From Chlamydomonas sphaeroides (lineage: Eukaryota; Chlorophyta; Chlorophyceae; Chlamydomonadales; Chlamydomonadaceae), in the NCBI GenBank assembly GCA_001662425.1, contig BDDC01000002.1, positions 61,523 to 120,333 of the forward strand: DNA of 58,811 bases, in the 5' to 3' direction. Numbering within the stretch: the first letter of the stretch is position 1; each line of letters starts with the position of its first letter. This document shows positions 23,801 to 35,165 of this stretch, piece after piece. The translations under genes were made by a program, and so were the position numbers. The notes below the pieces were generated by a model. The model did no database searches. It was given only the letters and a program-made list of their open reading frames with translations, and was not told the DNA's origin.

Positions 23801-24411
23801 AGAGCCTGTGGGCCCGCGGCCGTGCGCGCGTCGCTCGCCTGCAGCAGCGCACGTGCACCATCACGGCCCTGCCCCGACGCCCTGCCTTTGCCCGCCTCCC
23901 GCAGGCGCGGCCGCTACGCCCGCTCCGAGGCCGGGGCCCGTGACGGCCCCTCTGCGCAGCAGGGTTCCGCCGACGGCGACGCCGAGGGCGAGGCCGACCC
24001 CGGCCGGCTCTTCAACCGGGTGTACTCGCAGGGCCCTGGCGGGGGGCCGCAGCGGCCGCCGCCGCAGCAGCAGCAGGTGAGAGAGCGGGCCGCAGATGCT
24101 GCTGGGGACCGCCGCAGCGAGGAACGCTGCACGGCGATGCTCAGTGCCATCGACAAAGGAGCTGACATACTTGCCTGCTGAACGCTGCCGTGCTGCCCTC
24201 GCAGGAGGAGCCCGAGATGATCCTGGAGGAGGACGAGGAGCTGTCCTCGGGCGACATCCCCGTGTCCGCCGAGGCGCGGCGCCGCATGCTGACCAACGCC
24301 TCCTTCGCCGAGTGGGCGCGGTCGCGCGGCGACATCGCGCCGCGGCGACGCGGCGGCGGCGGCGGCGGCAGCGGGCGCGGCAGCAGCCGCACATCGGACG
24401 AGGAGGAGTGA
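20817..24411 (+). CDS. coiled-coil protein with GFVP motifs, unknown function
   Basis: Not a family I recognise. Exons: 20817-20898, 21045-21186, 21342-22036, 22392-22754, 23033-23181, 23298-23542, 23905-24076 and 24205-24411, giving 684 residues with phases consistent. The start MAGQLGGGGLRGATDSLLYS follows an A-rich leader. Exon 3 carries three related motifs, GSGFVPTGASP, GSGFVPSPRP and GGFVPSPPLG, in a Ser/Pro/Gly-rich region, then an amphipathic segment (AGEALQQHSEELQRVAG). Exon 4 has ELQRELRVAVRRCFAAARQE. Exon 6 has a coiled-coil stretch, NAELQRQLDAARGRLLLAEC. The C-terminus is acidic then basic (EEPEMILEEDEELSSGDIPV, FAEWARSRGDIAPRR) and ends SDEEE. The exon 3/4 junction needs a GC donor (GCAG then GCAGGT) to hold the frame. 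It may be a cytoskeletal or scaffold protein; that is a guess from composition. The model, not the function, is what I trust. Confidence 0.6.
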
Positions 24412-26049
24412 GCGGGGCTGGAGCTGGTCGGGCGTGGGAGGCTACGATGCGATGCGGGCGGGGGCGGGGGCGGGGTGGTGCGTGCTCGGATGGGGACTGC
24501 GGGGCGCAGGGCCACGCGTCGCTGGTGTGAGCGAGGCGTGGCGGCTCGATGGCTGGAAGATGGGCTGGGGCGGGCCAAGGGGGGCATGCGGCCACGCGGC
24601 GCATCCTGCGCTGGCCGGCCTGTGCGGTTGGCTTTGGCTTGGGTGAGGGCAAGCTGAGCTGCGGGGCTCCGGTGCAGGACCGGGTTGGTGCGGCGGCGGG
24701 GACCGGGTGTCGGGGGCACTGGGCGGCGGGAGCGCGAGCGGGGCGAGGAGCGAGCGGGGCGAGCGAGCGGGGCGAGGAGCGATCGGGCCCACGCTCTCAT
24801 CGCGAGCGCTTGCGGCATGGGCAGGGCCGGCGCCAGGGCGGGAGCGCTGGGGCGAAGGGTTGTGCGGGCACTCTGGGCAGGGGTCCGCGGCAGCCGTGGC
24901 TGGCGTCGCCGCGCTCTAGCATGGCATGGGGACAGGGCGCGGTGTGGCAATGATGTTGCTATGGTACGTGGCGCGCATGGCGCATGGATGGTTGTGTTTG
25001 CTACGTCCCGCGCTGCCGCTGCCGGCGCAGCTGCCGCGGCGTGCAGTGAGGTGTGCGGGCCCCGGGCTCGGTCCGCTCGGTGGGTGCTGCCCACAGGCCG
25101 CAGGGCTCCACACGGTGCAGCGTGGGGCGGCCGCGGCGGCTGGGCCTGACCGCGCTCGCGCAGTCCGCACGCCTGCGTGTCCTGCTAGCCGTCGCGCTGG
25201 GTGCAGGCGGCTGCTGTGGCGCCCCGTGTGACGCAGCGCCCTGCGCGGTGTGGCGTGTGTTCTTTGCTGTGTCGTGTTGCTGCGTGAGGAGGGCGGTGTG
25301 CTCGCCTGCCTTGGGCCGTCGGCTGCGCCGGGGGGCGGGGCGCATATGTACATAGGTGGCTCGGGGCTCGTGGGGGTCATGGGAGAGCGCGCTAGGGTGG
25401 ATGGTGAAGAGCGGGCGCTGCGGCCGCAGCCAGCTAAGTCGGGTGGCTGGCTTGACTGCAACCCCACCACCGTGTGCATCGCGCCTGAAGGCGCTCACCT
25501 TGAAAGGTACAATGTGTCGTACGACTTGCTTCGCAGCTTGGCATCGTTGGTCTGCCGCATGGCCCCGAGCATGCTCCGACCCAGAGCACGACGCGTCCTG
25601 CCCCAAAGCCCCCGCCCCGCCCTCGCCTGCCTACGGTACCTGGGGGAACGCTCGCTGCCTAGCCTCTTCGTCCCTCACTTGCCCAGCCTGCCTCCAGGCC
25701 TCGCCAGGCAGTGTTCCGCAGGTCACTCTTGTGCGTTGTGGGGTCGCGAGCAGCTAATTGGACGAGCGCGAAGCCGAGGAGGCCGGTCCCCGCCGCATGC
25801 AGCTCGGCTCCCTGCCAGGCTGCCACGCCTCTGTCGCATGTCAGGGGGGCCCTGGTGGCGTGCCGCGTGGCCGTGGTACGACATGCCAGGGAACCGCGAG
25901 TACGAGCACTGCAACGAGTTGCTCAACGGTTGCGCCTACTGAATGTTCGTGGGGTCACTGCACCGTCTTCATACCTTGCCAGCATAAGTACGCCGCTGTG
26001 GCCGCGGTCAGACAGTCGAAGACGACGAGCCCTTGTCTGACAGAGCGTC
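24412..26049. other. 1.6-kb intergenic stretch, no supported gene
   Basis: GC-rich, with open frames on both strands but no recognised motif or convincing exon chain. It likely holds the 3' UTR of the coiled-coil gene and the promoter of the 26050 gene. No TGTAA signal was noticed on the plus strand. Confidence 0.4.
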
Positions 26050-27551
26050 ATGGCGCTAGCCATACTACGTAGATCAAGCACTTCGCAGCTGAGCAAAGCT
26101 GGCCTCGCACTAGGCGTGGCAGCAGCGTTGCTATCAAACATCGTCGCAGCGCTCGCAGTGCGACCGCCGTCCGTCGCGCTTTACTCCTGCGCCAGCTGTG
26201 GTGTGCTTGACACACGATGGGACGGCTCACTGGCAAAGCTCTCACGAGCGCTCAAGGAAATGGAAATCCCAGCCTTCTTGTCAGATGCGGGCCAGCCCGA
26301 GCTGCCTTCGCCGTCTCTAGACACGATATGCGCATACATCGTTCCTTATCAGGCCGGCGCACTCTTCTACAGCTCGGCCGAGGACATGGTTGCTGTTCGA
26401 CGGTTCGTGGCAGCAGGTCCGTCAAAAACACGGAGCCCCTGTTCTCACACCCCCATCCCCGCCCCGCACCACCTAGCCGCTGTTGTGCATGCCCCGGCCA
26501 TCTCGAAACTCATTGAACCTGTCCTTCCGCCTCTCATCACGGTCCGCGCCACACAGGCGGGCTCGTCATCATACTAGACGCCCTGACGGGCGAGGGCTCG
26601 GCGCTCTCGGCCTTCGTTCAAGAGGCCCTGGGGTTGCAAGGTAAGCACCTGACCCCACCCCCACACACCCATCCATCCCTTCTACGACCTGTCTACAACC
26701 CTGCACTCATTCACACACCCCGCAACCCACCACCCCCAACCCGCAGGCTCGTGGGAGTGGTGCCACGCGCTCGGCTCCAACAGCGCTCGGCCGCTGGGCC
26801 GGCCCGCCCTCAGCGCCCACGCCCGCTCCTTCCTGCCGGGCCTGGCCTGGCCGCCTCGGCTCGAGGACGCCCGCATCACCTCGGCCATGACCTGGTGCCG
26901 CCACCAGGACCCCCAGCTGGTGGCGGTCCCGCTCTACACGCTGCCAGCGCCGCGGCCGGGCCGCGACGGGCGCGGCAGCGGCCGCCTGGGCGCGGGCAGC
27001 GCGGCGGACATGTACGACGGCGAGGCGGTCGTGGCGCAGGTGTGTACGGCACCTGTACGGCAGCACCTGCGTGTGGGATGGCAGGCGCCAGAAGCTGGGG
27101 GCTCAACAGCGCCGCGACAGGTCGGCGGTGCGGCCCTGCCAGGCCTCGTGACTGGCTGCTCTTAGGGCTCTGGTGCACAGGCCCTGGACCGGTTGCAGGC
27201 TTCAATTGGCTTCCCTTCAGTGCAGCTAGGCCCTCGGCGGGGTGCGCACCTACTTTGACCGGCTGACTGCCACGCACCCGCCCTCCTTCCCCCTTGCGCC
27301 CGCAGGCCTTTGGCAAGGAGGGCGTGCCCGGCGGCGTGGTGTGGCTGGGATACAGCTGGCGCGAGGGGCCGCAGCCGGGCTGGGACGGCGTGCTGGGCGG
27401 CGTGCTGCGGTCCTTCAGCGCCGGCGGCGGCTGGAGCAGCGCGGCGGGGCCGGAGGCCGGTGGTGGCGGCGGCGGCTGGGGCGAGGGCGGTGGCGGCGGC
27501 GCCGCGGTGCTGCCGGGGGCGTGTCGTGCGGAGGCGGTGGGGCTCTCGTAG
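26050..27551 (+). CDS. secreted or membrane-anchored protein, possible GATase1-like fold
   Basis: Exons: 26050-26416, 26557-26640, 26747-27039 and 27306-27551; 329 residues, phases consistent. The N-terminus has a basic stretch then a hydrophobic segment (AGLALGVAAALLSNIVAALA, residues about 17-36) that reads as a signal peptide or anchor. Residues about 95-135 run ALFYSSAEDMVAVRRFVAAG then GLVIILDALTGEG. A charged-hydrophobic helix leading into a Gly-Gly and a hydrophobic strand is typical of class I glutamine-amidotransferase-like (ThuA/DUF4350-type) folds. This is pattern inference only; no catalytic Cys-His pair was identified. Later parts include SWEWCHALGSNSARPLGRP and VVWLGYSWREGPQPGWDGVL. 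The tail is a Gly-rich, low-complexity segment. No neighbour suggests a pathway. Confidence 0.6.
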
Positions 27552-28543
27552 GGTCGTCGTGGCCTGGGGCGTTGGATGCGCGCGAACAGATGCCAGGCGG
27601 GAGCCATAAAAAACCTACATGTTAGTATACGTGACCGGGTACATTCAACGGGCAGGTGCCAACACTAGGTAGGCGCTGCCAGCAACACCGCTGCGCAACC
27701 GGAGCAACGTGCCGGTACCTGAACAACACCGAGCCGTCAACAGGGCCGCCATTTGCAGCAGCGGATACACTTCGACAGCCCCACAGCGCCTAGCCTTTTG
27801 TGAATCAAAAGAAGCCGAACGACCTTTTCGACGCAATCGGTAGGAGCGGTCGGCAGGCCCAGACGGAGGACGGGGTGGGGCGACGCCCCTAACCCCATTC
27901 CGATTGGGGTCATGCACTCATTCATGTGAGCGCCATCAGCATACCAGGTTGCCGGCCTCAAGCCATGCCGCCTTCGCCTGCCAACCCGGCCCCGTCCAAC
28001 ACCCGACTTGAGCGGCCGGCTGCCTTTGCCTCCCAGGCCGCGCCGCAGAGGTCCCCTCAGCCCCCAGCCGCCATCCTGCGCTTCTCCCTCTGCCTTTCCC
28101 TCTCTCATACATCCCCAATGCCGCCAGCCAAGCCCAGCCCGCCTACGTCGCGCTCTACAGCCCGGGGGCCGACGCCTTAGGTACGAGCCAGGTCCGCGCC
28201 GCCGCGCTGCCGCCGGCAGCAAGGCCCACCCCCGACCAGCTCGACAGCAGCTTCGCACAGCCCCACGGCCAGTGCCGCCGGGGCGGGAGCCATCGCAAGC
28301 ATCGCTCGGGGGCCGCCCTAGATAACCCTCGCCCTAGCCGAGCCCCCCTCCCTCTCCGCACCTGGGCGCCGCCAGCCCGCCAGCCAGCCAGCCAGCCGAA
28401 GCCTGTCGGCGTAGCGCCCGACAACCCCCGGCCGTGTGCCGCGTCCTCGTCCTCTCCTTTAGTTCTACAACGACCCGGCGGCGCCGCGTAGTGCCGGGCC
28501 CACCCCGGATACCCTCCGCCGCCGTCCACTTGTCCCCTGCCTC
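27552..28543. other. intergenic between two convergent genes
   Basis: About 1 kb of tail-to-tail spacer holding both 3' UTRs. A 25-base segment at 27847-27871 matches 54598-54622 at 23 positions. A small palindrome (ACCCCA/TGGGGT) lies near 27892. No exon is recognised. Confidence 0.5.
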
Positions 28544-31500
28544 TCACTTGGGCGCCGCCAGCCAGGCCGAGCCGGTGAGCGTGGCGGTGGCGGCCATGAG
28601 CCCGAGGTAGGCCCAGGTGGGGTTGCCCGCCAGCGCCAGGCCGGTCTGGGGCGGGGTGGGGGTGTGGGTAGCAGGTGCGGTGCGGTGCTGGGTCACGCGC
28701 AGCAGCGGCAGTTGAGTGTGTTGACGACCGTGTCACGCGCGGCGGCGGGTGCGGTGCTGGGTCACGCGCAGCGGCATATGCGCCATGGCGGTTGGGAGTG
28801 CTGCGATGTGATTGCTGTAACTAGCTACTTCATTCTGTCAGTGTGCACGCCCCTTGAGCCGCAGTCCATCCGCAGCTCACCGGGATGCCCGAGGCCAGCA
28901 GCAGCGCGCTGCTGGCGGCGAAGACGGCAATGGAGCCGTTCAGCGCGCGGTACACGGGCGAGCCTGCGCGAGCGCGACGACCGGGTCACGGGCACAAGTA
29001 AGCCCTCGGGTTCTGTCAACAATGCGGCAAGCGGTTGCCTGTCCACAGGGCTACGACCCGGGCTGCGACCCCGGCACTGGCCGCCGACAGGCGGCCCAAA
29101 CGAGCCAGTACGGCACATCAGGCGCTGACGCCCCGCCTCCAGGAGCCCCCACCCTGGCGGCCCTGGTCGGCTGCCTGCTTGATGGGCGCTGCTGACGATC
29201 CACCTCCATTTTTTGTGTCATTACTATGATCATCTTATCAATATCATAATATTTTCTATCTTCTTGATATGATTATCCGCCTCACGGAGCCCCCACCCTG
29301 GCGGCCCTGGTCGGCTGCCTGCTTGATGGTGAACAGGTGCACCGCCAGCCCCATGAGCGAGGCGCCCGTGAGGCGGGAGCAAAAGACGTGGATGGGGGTC
29401 TGGAGGCGGCCGGGCGGGGAAGGGAGAGGGGGCGGAGATGGCGGACGTGGACCGCAGGCGGACATCGTTAGTTGGCGGCGGCCCACCAGCAGGGACAACG
29501 GCGGCGGGGGCCGCACACGGGCAAGGGCGCCGAGCCGCCGGTGACGGAGCGGGCGGCACTGCCTGCCGCACCTTGGCCGCCACGAACAGCGGCGAGGCGC
29601 TGAAGGGGTCGCTGGTGAAGAGCAGCACGCCCAGGCCTGCGAGGCCAGGGGGGCAACGTGCGAACGGTGCACATGGAGGGGCGTGTGTCGCGTCCGGGCC
29701 CGGCCCCAGCGGCCTTGTGCCAGCTGCCGGCGGGCAGGCCTGCAGGCAGGCTGACGAAGGGCGACGAAGTGCCACCGCGCCTCCATCGCGTCGCGGACCG
29801 GACTGCCGCAGTGCCACCTTGCTTGATGCATGTGCATGTGCTTGATGCATGTGCATGTGCGTGTGGCAGCAGGCGGCGGTGCGCCATGCGCCGCCATTAC
29901 CATCGCCATCACCTGCCATGCCCGCGCTGGCGACCGCATAGGCGGCGGCGGCGGGGCTGGTGGGCGTGATCAGGTCCAGCAGGCCACCCAGCAGGCCGCG
30001 GGCGCTGGGGGCGAGCTGGCCGCTCTCGCGGATCTGCGCAGCAGGCGGGCAGGGAGGCGAGGGGAGGCAAGGGGGCGGTGGGTGTGGGGGCTGCGGCGGT
30101 GGCGGCGCAGGGGTCGCCGAGGCTGGCGCTGTGGGGCTCAGCTGCTGCGTTCCACGTGTGTCGCCCCTAACGTGGCAGAGGCTCGGTGCAACCCCAGTCA
30201 TGTTGTTTCTACAAAGAAAACCCATGCATGTGCGTCGCGCGCCGTGAGCTGGCCGCCTGCCGTGAATGCCGCGCCTTCCACCACTCCATACCCGCTGCTG
30301 AGCAGCAGGGCGGGGCCCTTGGAAGCCTGCGGCCCGTGTCGCCGCACTTGCGGGTTAACCGCCGCCCCCACCTTCATGAGCGTGTAGGAGGTGGTGATGG
30401 TGGCGAGGCCGGTGATGCCGCCCACGCTGGCGGCCAGCACGGGGTTGCGCAGCGACACCGCCTGACAAAGGGCGGGTGAGGGCTTTCTGTCCAGAGATGG
30501 TGATGCCAGCGACTTGAGCGTGTTAGGATACACAGAAGACTGCAGCGCAGATGCCCAGGCCCGTCGACACGGCTCGTTGAGAACGGGCGCAGCTATAGCT
30601 AGGTTAGTTAGGCAGGCGCCGGTGCATGGCGCGACCACACAGGAGGCCACACATGCACATGTCACCACCAACACACACATGGGGTTCTGTGCTACCTAAC
30701 ACTGGAACACGCATTATTTCTGAACACACACCACGTGGCGCACCTGGCTGAGCACCACCAGGGCCATGACGGCGTGCAGCAGGCAGCCCGAGGCCAGCTG
30801 CTTGAAGGCGGGCGAGCCCAGCGTGCCCGCGTCCGAGGCGCGCTGCGGCAGGGGCAGGCAAGGGAGGCGGGCCGCTTGCTTGTACGGGGGGAGGGGACAT
30901 GCGTACCCGCAACGGACGAGGATCGCAACAGCTGAGCAACTAGCTGCCACCGGCAGAAGGCGTGGGCAACTGCAGCACAGAATCGATGTATGTCAGGCCG
31001 GCAGGGTCGGACAGGAGGGCGCGCGCCTAGCCGCCTGGGGTCTGGGTGGACCACGGCTGGAAACACGGCATCAACCGCATGCATGCCGGCATCGCGAAGG
31101 CGCGCAGCTGCTTCTGCTATGCTGCCACCTTGAGCTGCGCCTTTGCGGTGATGGACGGCAGCAGCGAGGCGCCCGCCAGCGCCACCATCAGCCGCTCCGT
31201 TGCGCTCAGCTGCAGGCCCCTGAACACCGAGGAGCCTGCGGTGGTCAAGGGGGAGTGAGGAGCGGGTTTGGGGTTGCGGATAGCGTTGGCTCTGAGCAGG
31301 TACTGTCGCATTCCTCGCGCTGCGTGCGGGCGGCGTGTGGGCCTTCTGCAGCCAAGCCCGAGGGCCTCCTACCTACCTCCCGACCCCTTGGTGATGCGCA
31401 CCCCGCGCTGGTCAGGGCGCTACAGCACCCTCGCAGGCCGGCCGAGGGAGCCTCCCTAGCGCACGCCAGGGCCCACACGCAACACTGATCGGCGTGTGCG

Positions 31501-32969
31501 CACCAGCCCGCATATTATACTACTCGACACAGACGAGAAGTTTACCGATCCAAATCTTCGGTGTTATGACAGATTTGGTATCGGGTACGGGGGCCCTGGT
31601 GCGCACCCGTGACGCCGGGCGCCAGCAGCGCCGCCACGGCGGCTGACGCGGTGGCCCAGACCAGGAGCGGATAGGTGATCGCCGCCACCGGGCCCAGGTT
31701 GACGGGGCGCAGGCCTGCGGGCGGAGGGGGAGCGGGCAGGGTTACGTTGCCAGGAGACAACGCGTAGCACGTATGTATCACAGCGGGGTTGCGCTGTCGG
31801 GGTGGTTTTCCGACCGGGTGCCCAGCCGACCTGCAGTGCGGTACCTCTGGCTGGGGCACAAACGCGGCGCAACCCCACGCTGGCTGTCCAACACCTTGGC
31901 TGTCGCTGGCGTGGGACCTAGCCGCGACGCCTGCTCGCATCCTCGCTGGCCTTCACCCTGTGTCGCTGCTTCTACCTTAGCGACGGACTGACCAAGTCAC
32001 CGCATCGCTCCGTCGCTCCACAGGTTCGCTCCCTTCCGTGCGCGGGGCTGGGATGTGCGGGTCCCACGCCAGCGACTAGCCGTGCGTCACGCTTGCTTCA
32101 ACCTCCATAACGCGGCGGCCTTCCTCCATATGCCATGAGGACGACACGGTAAGTGCGCATCGCAAGGCACTGCCAGGTTCCCACCGCGTCCCCACTAACC
32201 GCGCAGCCTGCAAGTGAGCGACGCTTCCCGGTACCGTTCTACACCGCCATTCAAGGACGCCCGCTAACCGGTCGGGTTGCTGAGCACCTGGGGCGCCAGA
32301 GCGGTTGTTGCAAGGTGGTCTCTGATCCTCTCCTGGCATCCTTCTGGTTGTAATTGGAAACCCCTCCCTGCCCCTATACCTCCTGCCCCTGTACCCCGCC
32401 TGCTGCCCGTACCGGCTGCGGTGTGGGCCAGGGCGTCGGGGCCGGTCGGCACGTGAGTGCCGGCGCCGGTCACGCGCGTGCCGGGGGCGGTGGTCGGGTC
32501 ATCAATCGAGTCCTTCTCCTTGAAGGCCACCGGCTGCGGTTAGCACGATAGCGGTGAGAGGTGTGAAGGTCAGGAGGGGGTTCACGAGGTGGGGCACCGC
32601 GTGCTGGTCCGCCGGTGCCGCGGTGTCACGGCACTCCTGCGCCAGGCGCACCTTGACCGGACGGCGGACGATGGGCCGCGCTAGCAGGGCCACGCGGTGC
32701 TGACCTGCGTGTTCGCAGCAGTTCGGCGATGCGGGGCACTTTGGGCGTGTGACGTCATTGCCGGGCATAAATGCCCGTTGGACGCTCCTGGAGCAAGCAT
32801 CCCCGCTTACAGCGCTTCTTCCCAGGCGATGGCAGCTGATGCGCCTGCTTGCCGTGAAAAGTGCCAACCGCTGCAGCTCCGACACAATTGTATTGCAAAA
32901 CCCGCGACGACGCTCACCGCTGCGTGCCTGTCGCTGCCCAAGCTGGGTGAACGAAGACGAGAGTCGCAT
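28544..32969 (-). CDS. multi-pass membrane protein, probably plastid, unknown family
   Basis: Exons (minus): 32969-32918, 32704-32652, 32533-32413, 31714-31607, 31235-31129, 30842-30744, 30461-30372, 30033-29913, 29636-29572, 29399-29297, 28963-28881 and 28645-28544; 1104 nt, 367 residues, every junction in phase. The N-terminus MRLSSSFTQLGQRQARSG is Ser/Arg-rich with no acids, like an algal plastid transit peptide. About eight hydrophobic helices follow, for example AITYPLLVWATASAAVAALL, CLLHAVMALVVLSQ, VLAASVGGITGLATITTSYT, SIAVFAASSALLLASGI and TWAYLGLMAATATLTGSAWL. Loops hold SIDDPTTAPGT and FTSDPFSASPLFVAAK. I do not know the family. Divergent transcription with plastid sulfiredoxin over 256 bases may mean shared control. 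Intron 10 contains a duplicated copy of the exon 10 end. Confidence 0.8.
29133..29329. repeat. 53-bp direct repeats flanking an AT-rich insert
   Basis: Copies at 29133-29185 and 29277-29329 match at 51 of 53 positions. The right copy contains the 3' end and GT donor of exon 10 of the membrane-protein gene (minus strand); the left copy repeats both inside the intron. Between them lie 91 bases (29186-29276), most of them unusually AT-rich for this genome. Confidence 0.95.
29822..29859. repeat. 19-bp tandem repeat, two copies
   Basis: Exact copies of CTTGATGCATGTGCATGTG in intron 8 of the membrane-protein gene. Confidence 0.95.
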
Positions 32970-33225
32970 CGCGATGGGCAAGCCTCAGAGATGGGCAGAG
33001 GAACGAAATTGCAAGGTCTCGACAGCCGTGCGCAGGCTTTTTGTGTGGCGCTGAACTGGTAGTGCGTGGGATTTGTTCTTCCCCAGGGCATCAAACATCG
33101 CGTCGCGGTGTGGGGGCTGCGAAGTTTGGCACCCATCGCGTGGGGAAGCATCGCACGGCCCCCGGGTCGCACTTGCGCTGAGCTCCCGTCTGGTCAGTCT
33201 GAAGACTACTGACACTTATAGCACG
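32970..33225. promoter_or_regulatory. divergent promoter between the membrane-protein gene and sulfiredoxin
   Basis: Only 256 bases separate two divergent start codons. Both encoded proteins carry plastid-like presequences. No clear motif was identified. Confidence 0.5.
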
Positions 33226-35113
33226 ATGCGCGATGCACGATCTCTTGCGCGCGTTCCCAGCTCTCAGGCCACGCGATGCCTCGCCCCTGCGCACCCACGA
33301 CCGCGCTGTGTAGTCGCCAGGGCGCAATCACCTCAGGATCCCACCACATCTAGCTCGGCGCCAGCGGCAAGCTCAGGTGCGGCACGCGACGGATGCCTCG
33401 CATCCAGAAGCACGCCCTCGCACACGCTCCTGCCTCGCCCCGCAGCGCCCGCATCGTCGACGAACAAGTACAATTGGACATTCGACAAGAAGGACGGTGT
33501 GTGCCTTCACATCCCCGTGCCCAATAACCCTGGCCTTCACGCAGCTGGGGTTCTTGCCACACGGGCGAAACTTTCCAACAACTTGAGTTCCTGTCGCCGC
33601 ACGCCGACCAGCCTTTCCCCCACATCGCACAGAGCCTCGTGACGACGGGCGCCTGGTAATGGACCTGCCGGTGTCAGCCATCCGCCGGCCGCTGGGGCGG
33701 ACGCGGGGCAACGGTAGGCGGCGGCGAGCGAGCGGCCTGGCGTCTGGGGCATCATGAAGCCGAGGGCCCGCGGCTTGCAGTGGATGGGCAGCCGTGTCGC
33801 GCTTGCCGCGTCATGGTTAGCGCTGGTGTATCTCCTATATGAGAGCACTACCCTAGTGTTGGCGCTGTGGCGCGCGGCTTGGGCGGCTACCAGCGCCAGC
33901 GGGAGACCGGCCAGCGGCGCGACGTGCGACGCTGGAGGGGGCTGATGTGCGCCTTTTGGCCAGCAGCAGCTTGGGCTGGTGGGGGCCAGCCGGCGCGGGC
34001 GTGCGGATGCGTGTGCTGCTGCGTGCGGGGGGCGGCGCTAAACCTCCCGCAACGTGCGGCGGCGCCGTGCGCGGCGCGTCGTGGCGGATGCGCGGGAGGT
34101 CCCGCGCCGAGGGCAGGCGTGCGCTTGGCCCTGTCCGTGCGCGGGGCAGGCGACGGCACCCGGCACACCGGCAGCTCGGAGACCCAGCCCGCCCTTCGCC
34201 TGCCCCCTGCCCCCTGCTTCCTGCGCTCTGCGTGCCCGGCCCTGCCCTGCAGACCAGGAGAAGGTGGCGGCGCTGATGGAGAGCATCACGCGGATTGGGC
34301 TGCAGGAGCCGGTGCGGGGCGCGAGGATCTCGTGTGGGCTGTGGGTCGGGCTAGCGGTCACAACGCGGCATCAACCCGGCCGCCAACCAAAACACAGCCG
34401 AGTCGCCGGGCCCGTGCGTTGTGGTGCCCGTGCACAGGATGCCTGGCCAGCGGACGGGAGCCCTCACATGCCCCGGCGGGTCCTGGCGCTGATGTTCGTT
34501 TGCAGCATGGCCAACCCCGTGACGCGCTCCGTACTACCCCGCGCGCCCATTCACTGTCGCCGCCCGCAGATTGACGTGCTCGAGGTCGACGGCGTGTACT
34601 ATGGCTTCTCGGGCTGCCACCGATTCGAGGTGCGCGTGCGCGCGCGTGCGCGCCTGACGAAAAGAAACGAAACGAGCTGGGGGCGCGCCGGCACGGGGCT
34701 GCATGTGTCAGCGCGCTGTGCGCAGGGAGCGGCCAGCCCGCAGGACGTGGCACGCGCTGCCGGGGTGCGAGCGAGCGGGTGTGCTGGCGCCGGGGGCCCG
34801 CGGGGGCTACCGCGGCACGCGACGCCCTGCGCTGGTGTGCAGAAACGCAGCACAGCTTGGTGCGGCGCGCAAGGGCTGTGTGCGCCTGCCCCTCGCGTGT
34901 CGCGCGCATGGGAGCGGTGCTGTCCTTCCACCTCCGCCCTTGCCACCTCAGCCACCTTGCCGTCCACTTACTGCCCCTCGCATCCGCACCGCCGCATTCA
35001 GCCCTCCGTGCCCCCAACGAACCGCGCAGGCGCACCAGCGGCTGGGCTCGGAGACCATCCGCTGCCGGGTGCGCAAAGCCACGAGGGCGGTGCTCAAGAT
35101 GCACATGATGTGA
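33226..35113 (+). CDS. SRX: sulfiredoxin, plastid-targeted
   Basis: ATP-dependent sulfiredoxin that reduces the sulfinic acid form of typical 2-Cys peroxiredoxins; in algae and plants it acts in the chloroplast. Exons: 33226-33376, 33633-33713, 34253-34311, 34570-34629 and 35030-35113; 144 residues, all junctions in phase. Residues 1 to about 55 are Arg/Ser/Ala-rich without a fold (RDARSLARVPSSQATRCLAP), consistent with a transit peptide. The mature domain has VSAIRRPLGRTRGNDQEK, ESITRIGLQEPIDVLEVDG and the active-site motif YYGFSGCHRFEAHQRLG, whose Cys is the catalytic residue and whose His-Arg contacts phosphate. It ends IRCRVRKATRAVLKM. Length fits the plant form. Intron 1 (256 bases) is open in one frame but is not needed for the domain. 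The gene looks intact. Confidence 0.94.
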
Positions 35114-35165
35114 TGTGAGGCGATGTGAGGCGATGCGATGTGAGGCCATGTGCGATATGAGGCGA
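35105..35165. repeat. degenerate GATGTGAGGC repeat
   Basis: Four to five imperfect decamers (GATGTGAGGC, GATGCGATGTGAGGC and similar) begin at the sulfiredoxin stop codon and extend into its 3' UTR. Confidence 0.8.
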
